From positions 62,001 through 126,000 of the forward strand of contig JAXLRM010000005.1 of assembly GCA_046331095.1 (NCBI GenBank): 64,000 bases of DNA, read 5' to 3'. The stretch is from JAIBAC01 sp046331095 (GTDB lineage: Bacteria; Actinomycetota; Acidimicrobiia; UBA2766). Positions 45,246 to 54,407 of this stretch are shown here, piece after piece (position 1 is the first letter of the stretch; the number at the start of each line of letters is the position of its first letter). Under the pieces are notes generated by a model, which was not told the DNA's origin, made no database searches, and saw only the letters and a program-made list of their open reading frames with translations. A program made the translations under genes and the position numbers.

Positions 45246-46616
45246 TCAACGCAGGTAGTCCGCGAGGGTCTTCTCGATACCCTCGGCGAAGATGTCGAGA
45301 TCCGGCACGGCGTCCCAATCTCCGGTGAGGCCGAAGTTCAGCGCGCCGTCGTAGGACAGGCATGCGACGCCGACGTTGGTCTCGCCCACGAGGGGCACCA
45401 TCGGCATTATCTCGTGGATCGCCCCGCCCATGAAGTAGAGCGGGAATTGCGGCCCGGGCACGTTGGTGACCGTGAGGTTCATGACCCACTGGTTGGCGAC
45501 GACCCGCCCTGCGAGTGACAGGAGCGTGGGTGGCGCGTAGTCGGCGAGGCGCATGATGGCATCGGCCCCGAGCGCCTGTTTGCCCTCCTTGGCCTTGCCC
45601 ATGTGGGCCTTGATGTGGTCGAGGCGGGCGTCGAGGTCGCGTTCGCCGACGGGCAGTTCGGCGAACATGACCGCGACCTTGTTCCCCATCGACATCCTGT
45701 CGGACTCGTCGCGCACCGACACCGGCACCGAGCACCTCATGACGACGTCGTCCACGACGTCGCCGCGGCTCAGGAGCAGGTGGCGCAAACCGCCCGTGAC
45801 GAGTGCGAGGACCACGTCGTTGACGGTGGAGCCGGCGCGGTTCTTGATCGTCTTGACGTCGGCGAGGTCGGTGCGCACCACCGCGTAGCGACGGTGCTGG
45901 CCGTTGCGCTGGGACAGTGAGGTCTTGGGGGCGACCTGGAAGGGCGCCTTGCCGAAACTCATCACCCCGGTGCCCACCTCGCGGGCCCGGGCGAGGAACT
46001 CGCGCGGGCCCGCGGTGGCACGGGCGAATGCGCGCCAGGCCTCGGCAGGCTGGGTGGCCCGCTCGACGAGGGTCTCCCTCAATAGGGCGGTCTTGGTCGG
46101 GGACTCCCTGGTCTCGACGTCGGCCTTGCCGATGTCCCGACCCTCGGGTGCCAGGTCGAGCAGGACCGACGCGAGGTCGACGCCGCTCATCCCGTCGATC
46201 ACGGCGTGATGGGTCTTGTGGATCATCGCACGCCGGCCCTCGGGCAGGTCGATGATCCACATCTCCCACAAGGGCCGCTTGCGGTCGAGCTGGACCGACA
46301 TGATCCGCCCGACCAACGCCAGCAGCTCACGCTCGCCGCCGGGGCGGGGCAGGCCGGTGTGGCGCACGTGATAGCGGATGTCGAAGTCGGCGTCGTCGAT
46401 CCACACGGGCCTGCCCTGCCCGTAGGGGACCCACATGAGCTTCTGGCGGAAACGTGGTACCAAGGCCATGCGGCTCTCGGTGTGGACCATGACGTCCTCT
46501 AGCGTGAAGCCGGTGTCGTCGAAGACGACGAGGCCCCCCACGTGCATGTGTGCGGTCGGCGTCTCCTGGTAGAGGAACTGCGCGTCCGCCGGTGACAGCC
46601 GTTCGAAGTGAGCCAT
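45246..46616 (-). CDS. wax ester synthase/diacylglycerol acyltransferase (copy 2)
   Basis: A 456-residue WS/DGAT paralogue of the preceding entry; the motif HHAVIDG falls at the same residues (136-142), and PYGQGRPVWIDDADFDIRYH and NVPGPQFPLYFMGG are shared. The first 140 residues are almost position-for-position aligned, showing recent or constrained duplication. It heads the WS/DGAT pair and is divergent from the CAP-domain gene; a 16-bp perfect palindrome lies in that divergent space. Confidence 0.93.
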   Translation of the reverse strand: MAHFERLSPADAQFLYQETPTAHMHVGGLVVFDDTGFTLEDVMVHTESRMALVPRFRQKLMWVPYGQGRPVWIDDADFDIRYHVRHTGLPRPGGERELLALVGRIMSVQLDRKRPLWEMWIIDLPEGRRAMIHKTHHAVIDGMSGVDLASVLLDLAPEGRDIGKADVETRESPTKTALLRETLVERATQPAEAWRAFARATAGPREFLARAREVGTGVMSFGKAPFQVAPKTSLSQRNGQHRRYAVVRTDLADVKTIKNRAGSTVNDVVLALVTGGLRHLLLSRGDVVDDVVMRCSVPVSVRDESDRMSMGNKVAVMFAELPVGERDLDARLDHIKAHMGKAKEGKQALGADAIMRLADYAPPTLLSLAGRVVANQWVMNLTVTNVPGPQFPLYFMGGAIHEIMPMVPLVGETNVGVACLSYDGALNFGLTGDWDAVPDLDIFAEGIEKTLADYLR

Positions 46617-46677
46617 TGCTCCAACCCTGTGCCCTGTGACCTAGCGCCGTGCGGCGAGAAATCCCAGGGTAGGTTGC

Positions 46678-46693
46678 GGCGCTGCGCAGCGCC
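46678..46693. promoter_or_regulatory. 16-bp perfect palindrome in divergent spacer
   Basis: GGCGCTGCGCAGCGCC is self-complementary over its full length and lies between the divergent WS/DGAT copy 2 and the CAP-domain gene. It may be an operator for either gene or a short hairpin; no regulator was identified. Confidence 0.35.
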
Positions 46694-46767
46694 CGATCGT
46701 GGGTGCCGCGGCGGGCTGTCGCCTGGAGCGGCAGGACTCGCGAGGGCCTGGAGGGAATCCTGGGGTG

Positions 46768-47712
46768 ATGCCTCCCCGGCTCCGAAGCGCCACTCAGAGA
46801 CCCGCCACCGGGTACGACACGCTCCAGCGACGCCTGACTCGCACGATCGAGCGGACCGACCTGAACGCCGTCGTGCCGAAGGTCGCGCGCCGCACCCGCG
46901 CGCGGTGCTCGGACCTCACCAGAGCGCTCCCGTGGCCGGCGGCCCTCGGAATCGCTGCCGTGCTCGTCCTGGTCGCGGCGGCATTCGTCGGCCTCGCCGG
47001 CACCGACTCGGTCGGCCCCGGAAAGGTGGGGACAGGCACCGTCGACGATGCCCGCCCGGTCAGCCTGCAGGTGAGTGGCGGCATCGGCGCCGGCGACTCC
47101 TCCGTGCACGGCCCCACCGAGTTCACAGACCCCGATGCCGGCTCCGCCGACCAGACGCGGAACCCGCTGTCCCAGCTCGCGGACGCGTTCACCGGAACCG
47201 GCGGCGGTAGTACCAGCTCCAGCGCGACGGCCGCCGGCACGACATCGGACAACCCCCGCGCCCAGCCCCGGCATCCGGCCCGCGCGGAGTCGGGCGTTCC
47301 CGCCGGCACCCTCACGAGCCCCGGGGCGAAGGAGCTCTTCAGAGCGACCAACGCCGACCGAGTCGCCAACGGGCTCGAACCCTTGCTGCTCGACGCGTCG
47401 TTGAACCACTCGGCGCAGCTACATGCCGACTGGATGGCTGCCAACGGCGTGCTGTGCCACTCCAGCGAGTGCGACAGCGCCGGTGAGCCGGACCTGTCGG
47501 TCTGGAACGGCTGGGCCGAGAACATCGCGTACTCGGTGAGTCCCGAGGTGAACGTCCTCCAGAAGGAGTTCCTCGAGTCGCCACCACACAGGGCGAACGT
47601 GCTCGACCCACGTCACCACTACATCGGCCTCGGTTGGACGGCGGGGCGCCTCGCCGGAACCGACCGCGTCGCGGTCTTCGTGGTCGTGCAGTTCGGCATG
47701 CAGAAGCAGTAG
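46768..47712 (+). CDS. CAP (SCP/PR1-like) domain membrane-anchored protein
   Basis: A 314-residue protein with a basic N-terminal cytoplasmic part, one transmembrane helix (about 55-78), a Ser/Thr/Gly-rich linker, and a C-terminal CAP domain. CAP features are FRATNADRVANGLEPLLLDASLNHSAQLHADWM, WAENIAYS, HRANVLDPRHHYIGLGW and VVVQFG. In bacteria such proteins are extracytoplasmic; the biochemical function is not settled. The ATG at 46768 was preferred to a longer frame beginning at 46699. Confidence 0.85.
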   Translation: MPPRLRSATQRPATGYDTLQRRLTRTIERTDLNAVVPKVARRTRARCSDLTRALPWPAALGIAAVLVLVAAAFVGLAGTDSVGPGKVGTGTVDDARPVSLQVSGGIGAGDSSVHGPTEFTDPDAGSADQTRNPLSQLADAFTGTGGGSTSSSATAAGTTSDNPRAQPRHPARAESGVPAGTLTSPGAKELFRATNADRVANGLEPLLLDASLNHSAQLHADWMAANGVLCHSSECDSAGEPDLSVWNGWAENIAYSVSPEVNVLQKEFLESPPHRANVLDPRHHYIGLGWTAGRLAGTDRVAVFVVVQFGMQKQ

Positions 47713-47803
47713 GCGCCGGCCGACGGCCGCGGCCCTGCCTGCCCTGGGCCGGATCCGCGCCGCCTGCACTCATACACCCGGGCCACACACCGATGCGGTG
47801 GTC

Positions 47804-48583
47804 ATGCGCCGTGTACTCGTCCTGCTCGCAATCACGTCGGTGGCCACCCTCGGGCTCACCGCCTCCGTCACGGCTGCCGGAGCCGCGCCGTTGCCGCTCG
47901 CCGTCGGCGGCTGCAAGGACACCCCCGTTTCGTTGTCGTCGACCGCGACGATCGCTCGTACCTGCGCGTCGTGGGACGGCACGAACCTCGCTGTCTGGAT
48001 CGAGGGAACTGGCCTCGACCAGGAGTTCACCGCGATCGGCTCGGCGAACCTCGACCTGTTCGGATACGTGCTCGCGATCGAGGCTCGGGTGGGTGTTCGC
48101 CATGGTCCGTACGGCGCCTGGGAGGCTTTCGCCGAGCTCACCAAGCCGTTCGCGCTCGGCCCGCTCACGATCCCGCTGGAGGTCGCCGAGAACGGGACGC
48201 GAGTGACGCTGTGGATCAGCACGGCTGCGACGACTTCGCACAGCGCGGGCGTCGGCACCGACGCAGTCGCCAACTCGTTCACACTGACCTTTGCCGGCCC
48301 CGACGGCACCACCGGGGGGTCCGTCGCGTTGCCGCTCGGCATCACGGCGGTAGCTCCTCCTACCCCGCCGTCGCCCGACGTGCAGCCGTCGACGCACGGC
48401 ACCCCCGCTCCTCTCGTGTCGACCCCGATCGGGACCACGGCGGCGCGAGCGTCCGTGACCACGTCCCCGCGCGGCGTGGAGGACGCAGCGGCGGCAGCGT
48501 CTGCTGCGCCCCGTTCCCCGGCACAGAGCCACCCGCGCGGCATCCGCGTGGCCTCCGAGCGGGCCTCGCTCGGCCGCTACTGA
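47804..48583 (+). CDS. secreted hypothetical protein
   Basis: A 259-residue protein with a good signal peptide (RRVLVLLAITSVATLGLTAS, cleavage near AGA). A beta-rich folded region of about 140 residues contains two Cys (GGCKDTP and RTCASWD) that may pair. The last 100 residues are Pro/Thr/Ala-rich low complexity, like a cell-wall linker. No family was recognised. GTG at 47798 is an alternative start. It follows the CAP gene by 91 bp. Confidence 0.6.
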   Translation: MRRVLVLLAITSVATLGLTASVTAAGAAPLPLAVGGCKDTPVSLSSTATIARTCASWDGTNLAVWIEGTGLDQEFTAIGSANLDLFGYVLAIEARVGVRHGPYGAWEAFAELTKPFALGPLTIPLEVAENGTRVTLWISTAATTSHSAGVGTDAVANSFTLTFAGPDGTTGGSVALPLGITAVAPPTPPSPDVQPSTHGTPAPLVSTPIGTTAARASVTTSPRGVEDAAAAASAAPRSPAQSHPRGIRVASERASLGRY

Positions 48584-48699
48584 CCCCATTCCGATCGCCG
48601 CCGACACACCTCGGCGGCGCCGGTCCCGAGATGCACCGTCGCACGACGGCAGAATGGATCAGCCGAACGCGGGCCAACCGCCGAGGAGGTCCGACACCG

Positions 48700-49086
48700 A
48701 TGCCGATGCTCCACGTCACGTTCGTTCCCGCTGCCGCGATTGCCGCAGCCCTCCTCATGGGCGCATGCGGCACGACCTCGCCCGCCACGTCCCAACCGCC
48801 GGCGAGCGACTCGGACGTCGTCGGAGCCGCGGTCGAGGTATCGGTCGGCAACTACGCATTCGAGCCTTCTTCGGTCGAGGTCGGCCCAGGCGCGCGTGTG
48901 GTGTGGACGGTGAACGAGGGCACACACGAGGTCGTGGCCACCGGTGACGCCGGGTTCGACTCGGGCCCCATGTCCGCGGGCAACACCTTCACGTGGTCAC
49001 CCGACTTCTCCGGGAGCCGCACGGTCGCGTACGAGTGCAGGATCCACCCCGACCGGATGACCGGCACGATCCAGGTGAACGGCTGA
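48700..49086 (+). CDS. cupredoxin-domain lipoprotein
   Basis: A 128-residue lipoprotein with signal peptide and lipobox LMGAC (Cys23). The mature part is a plastocyanin/amicyanin-like cupredoxin: NYAFEPSSVEVGPGARVVWT, then His in GTHEVVATG and YECRIHPDRMTGTIQV giving Cys, His and Met, a full type-1 copper set. It would shuttle electrons outside the membrane. GAGGAGGT nine bp before the ATG fixes the start. Upstream of the herA operon but probably separate. Confidence 0.85.
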   Translation: MPMLHVTFVPAAAIAAALLMGACGTTSPATSQPPASDSDVVGAAVEVSVGNYAFEPSSVEVGPGARVVWTVNEGTHEVVATGDAGFDSGPMSAGNTFTWSPDFSGSRTVAYECRIHPDRMTGTIQVNG

Positions 49087-49151
49087 ACCTGCGTCGCGGG
49101 CGACTCGGGGCCAGCTCATTGCTGTCGCACACCGTTGGTACTGTCTCGCCG

Positions 49152-50864
49152 ATGGACTCCTCGACCCCGGATGCGGCGCCGGCACCACCGGTCGGCCTCG
49201 TCGTCGGCACCGACGACGCCACCCCGCTCGAGTACTGGGTGGCGATCGCGCCCGGCCAGTACCTGCAGCTCGACGACGTCGTCGCGCTCGAGCGCGCCGT
49301 CCCCGGCCGCGACCCGGTCCACATGTACGGCCTCGTGGGCGACATGCGCGCCCGCCACGACGGCGTCCGCTTCGACAACGACGTCTTCCTCGTCGACGAC
49401 GGTGTCCTGCCCGCCGAGGTGAGCGAAGCCGCCCTGGTCCAGACGACCCGAGTGGAACCCGAGGTGTTCGTCCCGCCCCTGCCCGGCACGCCCGTGCGCC
49501 GCGCCGTCGGCGACGAGCGCGACACCGCGCTCTTCTTCGACGGCATGGACGCGCGCCTGCCGATCGGGCTGAGCCGCGACGAGGAGGCCGTCTTCGCCAA
49601 CCTCGAGTTCCTCGACGGCACCCGCGGTGGCCACGTCAACATCAGCGGGATCTCCGGCGTCGCCACCAAGACCACCTACGCCACGTTCCTGCTCTACTCG
49701 CTCTTCACCTCGGGTGTGCTCGGCATCGAGGCGAAGAACACCAAGGCGTTGATCTTCAACGTGAAGGGCGAGGACCTCCTCTTCCTCGACCACGCCAACA
49801 CCCGCCTCGACGCCGACGCCGAGTCGGCTTATCAGCGCCTCGGCCTTCCCGTCGGCCCGTTCCCTTCGGTCGCGGTGTACGCCCCACCGCGGCCCGGAGA
49901 CCCGGTCGCGACCCCGTACGTGTCGAGCCGCACCGCCGGCGTCACGTCGTTCTACTGGACCCTCGAGGAGCTCTGCCGCGAGGAGCTGCTCCCGTTCCTC
50001 TTCGCCGACGCCGAGGACGACCGCCAGCAGTACACGATCGTCCTCTCCAACGTCACCGCCCACCTCAAGCGCGAGGCGAACGCCGCGGGCGACGGTGCAG
50101 TGTCGATCGACGGAGAGGTGGCGCGCACGCTCCGCGAGCTCGTCGACCTCATCTGTGACCGCCTCGACCCGGACGCGGGCATGCCGTGGGCCGGCAACGC
50201 GATCGCGGCGGGGACCGTGAACGCCTTCATCCGCAGGCTTCACGCGGCGGTCCCCAAGCTCACCGACCTGATCCGCGGCGACCAGTCCGCTCCGGACGAG
50301 CACCGCATCGAACTCGAGAACCAGCAGGTCACCGTGGTCGACCTCCACAACCTGGCCGACCGCGCCAAGCGCTTCGTCGTCGGCGTGATGTTGCGCAAGG
50401 CATTCGAGCGCAAGGAGCTCTCGGGCACCGCCCACCCGCTGCAGTTCGTGGTCCTCGACGAGCTCAACAAGTACGCGCCCCGCGAGGGATCGAGCCCGAT
50501 CAAGGAGATCCTGCTCGACATCGCCGAGCGGGGCCGCTCCTTGGGCGTCATCCTGATCGGCGCACAGCAGACCGCCAGCGAGGTGGAGCGACGCATCATC
50601 GCCAACTCGGCGATCCGGGTGGTCGGACGCCTCGACAGCGCCGAGGCGTCGCGAGGCGAGTACGGCTTCCTGCCCGACGTGCAGCGCAAGCGCGCCACGA
50701 TCCTCAAGCCCGGCACGATGCTGCTCAGCCAGCCCGAGCTGCCGGTCCCGCTGCTGGTGCAGTTCCCGTTCCCCGCTTGGGCGTCGAGGAGCTCCGAGGC
50801 GGGCACCAACCCCGCGGCGACACTGGCGCCCGGCGCCGACCCGTTCGCGAAGTTCGACCGATGA
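49152..50864 (+). CDS. HerA-like DNA translocase/helicase ATPase
   Basis: A 570-residue P-loop ATPase of the HerA/FtsK-type (DUF87) superfamily. The N-terminal about 130 residues are a HAS-barrel-like beta domain; the ATPase core has an unusual P-loop, NISGISGVATKTTYA at about 160-174, and Walker B VVLDELNKYAP at about 432, followed by AERGRSLGVILIGAQQTASEV and AIRVVGRLDSAEA. HerA hexamers push DNA to the NurA nuclease during end resection. The next gene overlaps by ATGA. Together with SbcD, SbcC and the NurA-like gene it forms one operon. Confidence 0.85.
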   Translation: MDSSTPDAAPAPPVGLVVGTDDATPLEYWVAIAPGQYLQLDDVVALERAVPGRDPVHMYGLVGDMRARHDGVRFDNDVFLVDDGVLPAEVSEAALVQTTRVEPEVFVPPLPGTPVRRAVGDERDTALFFDGMDARLPIGLSRDEEAVFANLEFLDGTRGGHVNISGISGVATKTTYATFLLYSLFTSGVLGIEAKNTKALIFNVKGEDLLFLDHANTRLDADAESAYQRLGLPVGPFPSVAVYAPPRPGDPVATPYVSSRTAGVTSFYWTLEELCREELLPFLFADAEDDRQQYTIVLSNVTAHLKREANAAGDGAVSIDGEVARTLRELVDLICDRLDPDAGMPWAGNAIAAGTVNAFIRRLHAAVPKLTDLIRGDQSAPDEHRIELENQQVTVVDLHNLADRAKRFVVGVMLRKAFERKELSGTAHPLQFVVLDELNKYAPREGSSPIKEILLDIAERGRSLGVILIGAQQTASEVERRIIANSAIRVVGRLDSAEASRGEYGFLPDVQRKRATILKPGTMLLSQPELPVPLLVQFPFPAWASRSSEAGTNPAATLAPGADPFAKFDR

Positions 50865-52021
50865 AGCTGCTGCACACCTCCGACTGGCACGTGGGGAAGA
50901 CCCTGCGCGGGCGTTCCCGCGCCGGCGAGCACCGGGCGGTCCTCGACGAGATCGCGGGCATCGCCGGCACCGAGGCCGTCGACGTCGTCCTCGTGGGTGG
51001 CGACCTGTTCGACACGGCCACCCCGACGGCCGAGGCCGAGTCGATCGTGTACGCGGCGCTCGTGGCGCTCTCCGCTACGGGCGCCGAGGTCGCCGTGATC
51101 GGGGGCAACCACGACAACCCGCGCCGCTTGGAAGCCGTGACGCCACTCCTGGACCTCGCCCGTGTGCGGGTCCTGGCCCACCCCGCCCGACCCGAGGACG
51201 GCGGGGTCCTCCGCATCGACACCGCCTCCGGCGAGCGCCTCCGACTCGCGCTGCTGCCGTTCCCCCCGCAGCGTTACGTGGTTCGCTCCGAGGATCTCCT
51301 GGGCAAGGAGGCCGCCAAGCACAGGCTCGGGTACAAGGAGTACGTGAACGCGGTCGTCTCGACGCTGACGAGCGCGGACGACTCCGATCCCGACGAGATC
51401 GGCATCCTCCTCGGGCACCTCGCGGTCGAGGGCGCGGGAGAGGGCGGTGGCGAGCGCAAGTCCCAGACCGCCTTCGACTACCAGGTGTCGGCCACGATCT
51501 TCGCCGCCCACATGGACTACGTGGCTCTCGGGCACTACCACCGATCCCAGTCGATCCCGGCGGCCTGTCCCGTCCGGTACTGCGGCTCCCCGCTTCAGCT
51601 CGACTTCGGCGACAGGGAGGAGGCCAAGTCGGTCCTCCTCGTCGACGCCGCCCCGGGCGTACCGGCGCAGGTCCGCGAGGTGAGCCTCGATTCGGGCCGG
51701 CCGTTGCGGACCATCCACGCCTCGATGTCGGAACTGGTGGCTCTGGCGGGTACGACGGGCGACGCCTACCTCCGCATCCGGGTCAGGGAGGCCCCGAGGA
51801 TCGGCCTCGCCGACGAGGTGCGCGAGCTGTTCCCCGAAGCCGTCGACGTGATGGTCGACGACCCCGACCGGCCCGAGCAGAAACATGTGGAGTCGCGCGC
51901 CGGCAAGTCCCCGCGGGAGCTGTTCACCGCGTACCTGCAGGAGAAGGCGGTGCCCGACCCGCAGCTCCTCGACCTCTTCGACGAGCTCTGGGAGACGGCG
52001 GATGCGCCCGCGACGTCTTGA
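50861..52021 (+). CDS. sbcD: exonuclease subunit SbcD/Mre11
   Basis: A 386-residue metallophosphoesterase, the nuclease of the SbcCD/Mre11-Rad50 complex. Metal motifs are DWHVGK (Asp8, His10), GGDLFDTATP, GGNHDNPRR, GHLAVEG and LGHYH. The C-terminal capping region is present (PRELFTAYLQEKAV at the end). Overlaps herA by 4 nt and sbcC by 20 nt, so the three are translated as a unit. It acts at DNA ends and hairpins. Confidence 0.94.
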   Translation: MKLLHTSDWHVGKTLRGRSRAGEHRAVLDEIAGIAGTEAVDVVLVGGDLFDTATPTAEAESIVYAALVALSATGAEVAVIGGNHDNPRRLEAVTPLLDLARVRVLAHPARPEDGGVLRIDTASGERLRLALLPFPPQRYVVRSEDLLGKEAAKHRLGYKEYVNAVVSTLTSADDSDPDEIGILLGHLAVEGAGEGGGERKSQTAFDYQVSATIFAAHMDYVALGHYHRSQSIPAACPVRYCGSPLQLDFGDREEAKSVLLVDAAPGVPAQVREVSLDSGRPLRTIHASMSELVALAGTTGDAYLRIRVREAPRIGLADEVRELFPEAVDVMVDDPDRPEQKHVESRAGKSPRELFTAYLQEKAVPDPQLLDLFDELWETADAPATS

Positions 52022-54407
52022 GCTCGAGGGGTTCGCGTCCTTCCGCGAGCGAACCGTCGTCGACTTCGACGGCGCCGACCTGTTCGCGTTCAGCGGCCCC
52101 ACGGGCGCGGGCAAGTCGAGCCTGATCGACGCGATCGTGTTCGTGCTCTACGGCTCGGTGCCCCGCTACGACGACCAGCGGGCCGTCGCCCCGATCATCA
52201 CGCAGGGCAGGAACGAGGCCGTCCTCGGACTCGAGTTCTCCGTCGGCGGCGACGACTACGTCGCGACCCGGGTCGTGCGGCGCACCAAGGGCAAGGGCGC
52301 GACCACCAAGGAGGCGCGCCTCGAACGGCTCCGCCCCGGCGGCGACCCCGAGGTCGTGGCCGGGACCGCCGACGAGGTCTCCGCGGAGGTCGAGAAGCTC
52401 CTCGGCCTCGGCTTCGAGCACTTCACGCGATGCGTGGTGCTACCCCAGGGCGAGTTCGCCAAGTTCCTCCTCGACAAGCCCAAGGACCGTCAGGCGCTGC
52501 TGATGCGTCTCCTCGACCTCGGCGTCTACGAACAGATGGGCAAGATCGCCAGGTCCCGGGGAGACCAGCTCGGCACCGAGATCAAGGTCCTCGAAGGCAA
52601 GCTCGAACAGATCGGCGCGGGGTCATCGGACCTGGTCGACGAAGCGGGGCGGCGCAAGGACGCCACGGAGGCACTCGAGGCACTGCTCGCCGAGGTGGAG
52701 CCGAAGTTCGCCGACTTCGACGAGGCCCGCCGGAAGGCCGCCGCCGACGCCGACGCCGCCGCGGGCGCGCTCCGGGCGCTGGGCGCGATCGAGAAGCCCG
52801 CCGGCGTCGCGGCGCTCGCGGAGATGCTCGCCACGAAGCGGCGCCTGCTCGAAGATCGCGAGCGTGCCGAATGCGAGGCAGAGGCCCTCCTGAACGCAGC
52901 CGCCGAGTCCCTTGCCCGGCACAGGGACCAGGGTGAGCTCGCCAAGCTGATCGCGGACCACGAGCGACGCGCCGAGCTCACCGGGGCGATCCGCGAGAGG
53001 GCGGCAGAGCTCGCACCGCTCGCGGCCGCTTCCACGGAAGCGTCCGCCGAACTTGCCGCGGCGGAGGCAGGGGTCGAGAGGGCGACCGCGCGCCTCCGTG
53101 CCGTGGAGAACGACCACCTCGCACACACCCTGGCCGGAACGCTTGCCACCGGCGAGCCGTGCCCGGTGTGCGCTCAGACGGTCACGACCCTGCCGGCACT
53201 GGCAACACCCGAAGACGTGCCCGCCGCCGAGGCGGCGCTCGCCGGTGCGCGTAGGCACTCCGAGGAGGCGAGAGCCAAGGAGCGAAGCACCGCCAAGTCC
53301 CGCGTCGGCGCCGAGGCAGCCCTAGAGGGGCTCCGCAAGCAGGCCGCCGACCTCGACGCGAGGCTGGCCGCAGCGCCCACGGCCGATGAGTGTGCCCGCC
53401 AACTCCAACGGCGGCGAGAACAGGAGACCGTCGTCGAGGAGGCGCAGGCCGGGTTCGACGCTGCCCGCAGAGCCCACTCCGGCGCGAAGCAGGACCTCGA
53501 TCGCGCAGACAAGGCCAACGCCGACGCCCGTGTCGTGTTCGGTCGCGCACGCGACGCGGTGGCCGCATGGTCGCCACCCGAGCCGGGCAACGCCGACCTC
53601 GGCGAGGACTGGGACACGCTCGTGAGCTGGGCGGGTTCGCAGCTACCCGCCCACCGCGAAGCCAACATCGAGGCCGAGGCCGCGACAAGGGCTGCGGACG
53701 ACGGCGCCGGGGCGCTCCTGGCCGGACTGTCCGCCGAGGCCGAGCCGCTCGGCATCCGGGCACACGACCTCGCCGGCCTCCGCACTGGCATCCCCAAGGC
53801 GGCCGAGCAGGCCGCCGGCGCGTACGCGCGAGCGGTCGAGGACCTGCGGCAGGCCGAGGAGCTGCGCGCCGGGGTCATCGTGCTCGCGGCCGACAAGCGG
53901 GTTGCGGACGCGCTGGGTCGGCACCTCAAGGCCGACGGGTTCCAGACCTGGCTCCAACAGGAAGCGCAGCAGCAGCTCGTCGGCGGGGCGAGCAAGATCC
54001 TCGAGGAGCTCTCGGGCGATGCGTACTCGCTGGCACTCGACGACAAGGCCACCGGCTTCGACGTCGTAGACCACCGCAACGCCGACCAGGCCCGGTCTGC
54101 GCGGACGCTCTCGGGCGGCGAGACCTTCATGGCCTCCCTCGCTCTCGCCCTCGCGCTCGGCGACCACATCCAGTCGATGGCAGCGCACGGCGCCGCACGG
54201 CTGGAGTCGCTGTTCCTCGACGAGGGCTTCGGCACCCTCGACCCCGACACCCTCGACGTCGTGGCGTCGGCGATCGAGGAACTCGGCGCCAGTGGCAGGA
54301 TGGTCGGCCTCGTCACGCACGTGCGCGACCTCGCCGAGCGGGTGCCGGTGCGCTTCGAGGTGTCCAAGGGAGCGGGCGGGTCGTCGGTCGAGCGGGTCGA
54401 CACGTGA
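52002..54407 (+). CDS. sbcC: SMC-like ATPase SbcC/Rad50
   Basis: An 801-residue ATPase with Walker A GPTGAGKSS near the N-terminus, Q-loop region VVLPQGEFAKFLL, long coiled-coil arms (about 190-660) with the zinc-hook CPVC at about 386-390, then the signature TLSGGETFMASLALALALG and Walker B LFLDEGFGTLD. Shorter arms than E. coli SbcC (1,048 residues) and close to archaeal Rad50 in size. It dimerises through the hook and gates the SbcD nuclease. Overlaps both neighbours. Confidence 0.94.
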   Translation: MRPRRLELEGFASFRERTVVDFDGADLFAFSGPTGAGKSSLIDAIVFVLYGSVPRYDDQRAVAPIITQGRNEAVLGLEFSVGGDDYVATRVVRRTKGKGATTKEARLERLRPGGDPEVVAGTADEVSAEVEKLLGLGFEHFTRCVVLPQGEFAKFLLDKPKDRQALLMRLLDLGVYEQMGKIARSRGDQLGTEIKVLEGKLEQIGAGSSDLVDEAGRRKDATEALEALLAEVEPKFADFDEARRKAAADADAAAGALRALGAIEKPAGVAALAEMLATKRRLLEDRERAECEAEALLNAAAESLARHRDQGELAKLIADHERRAELTGAIRERAAELAPLAAASTEASAELAAAEAGVERATARLRAVENDHLAHTLAGTLATGEPCPVCAQTVTTLPALATPEDVPAAEAALAGARRHSEEARAKERSTAKSRVGAEAALEGLRKQAADLDARLAAAPTADECARQLQRRREQETVVEEAQAGFDAARRAHSGAKQDLDRADKANADARVVFGRARDAVAAWSPPEPGNADLGEDWDTLVSWAGSQLPAHREANIEAEAATRAADDGAGALLAGLSAEAEPLGIRAHDLAGLRTGIPKAAEQAAGAYARAVEDLRQAEELRAGVIVLAADKRVADALGRHLKADGFQTWLQQEAQQQLVGGASKILEELSGDAYSLALDDKATGFDVVDHRNADQARSARTLSGGETFMASLALALALGDHIQSMAAHGAARLESLFLDEGFGTLDPDTLDVVASAIEELGASGRMVGLVTHVRDLAERVPVRFEVSKGAGGSSVERVDT

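Noticed and set aside
43560..46617. WS/DGAT pair plus flanks as a mobile duplication with terminal repeats
   Set aside because: No terminal inverted or direct repeats or transposase were found around the pair; ordinary tandem duplication suffices.
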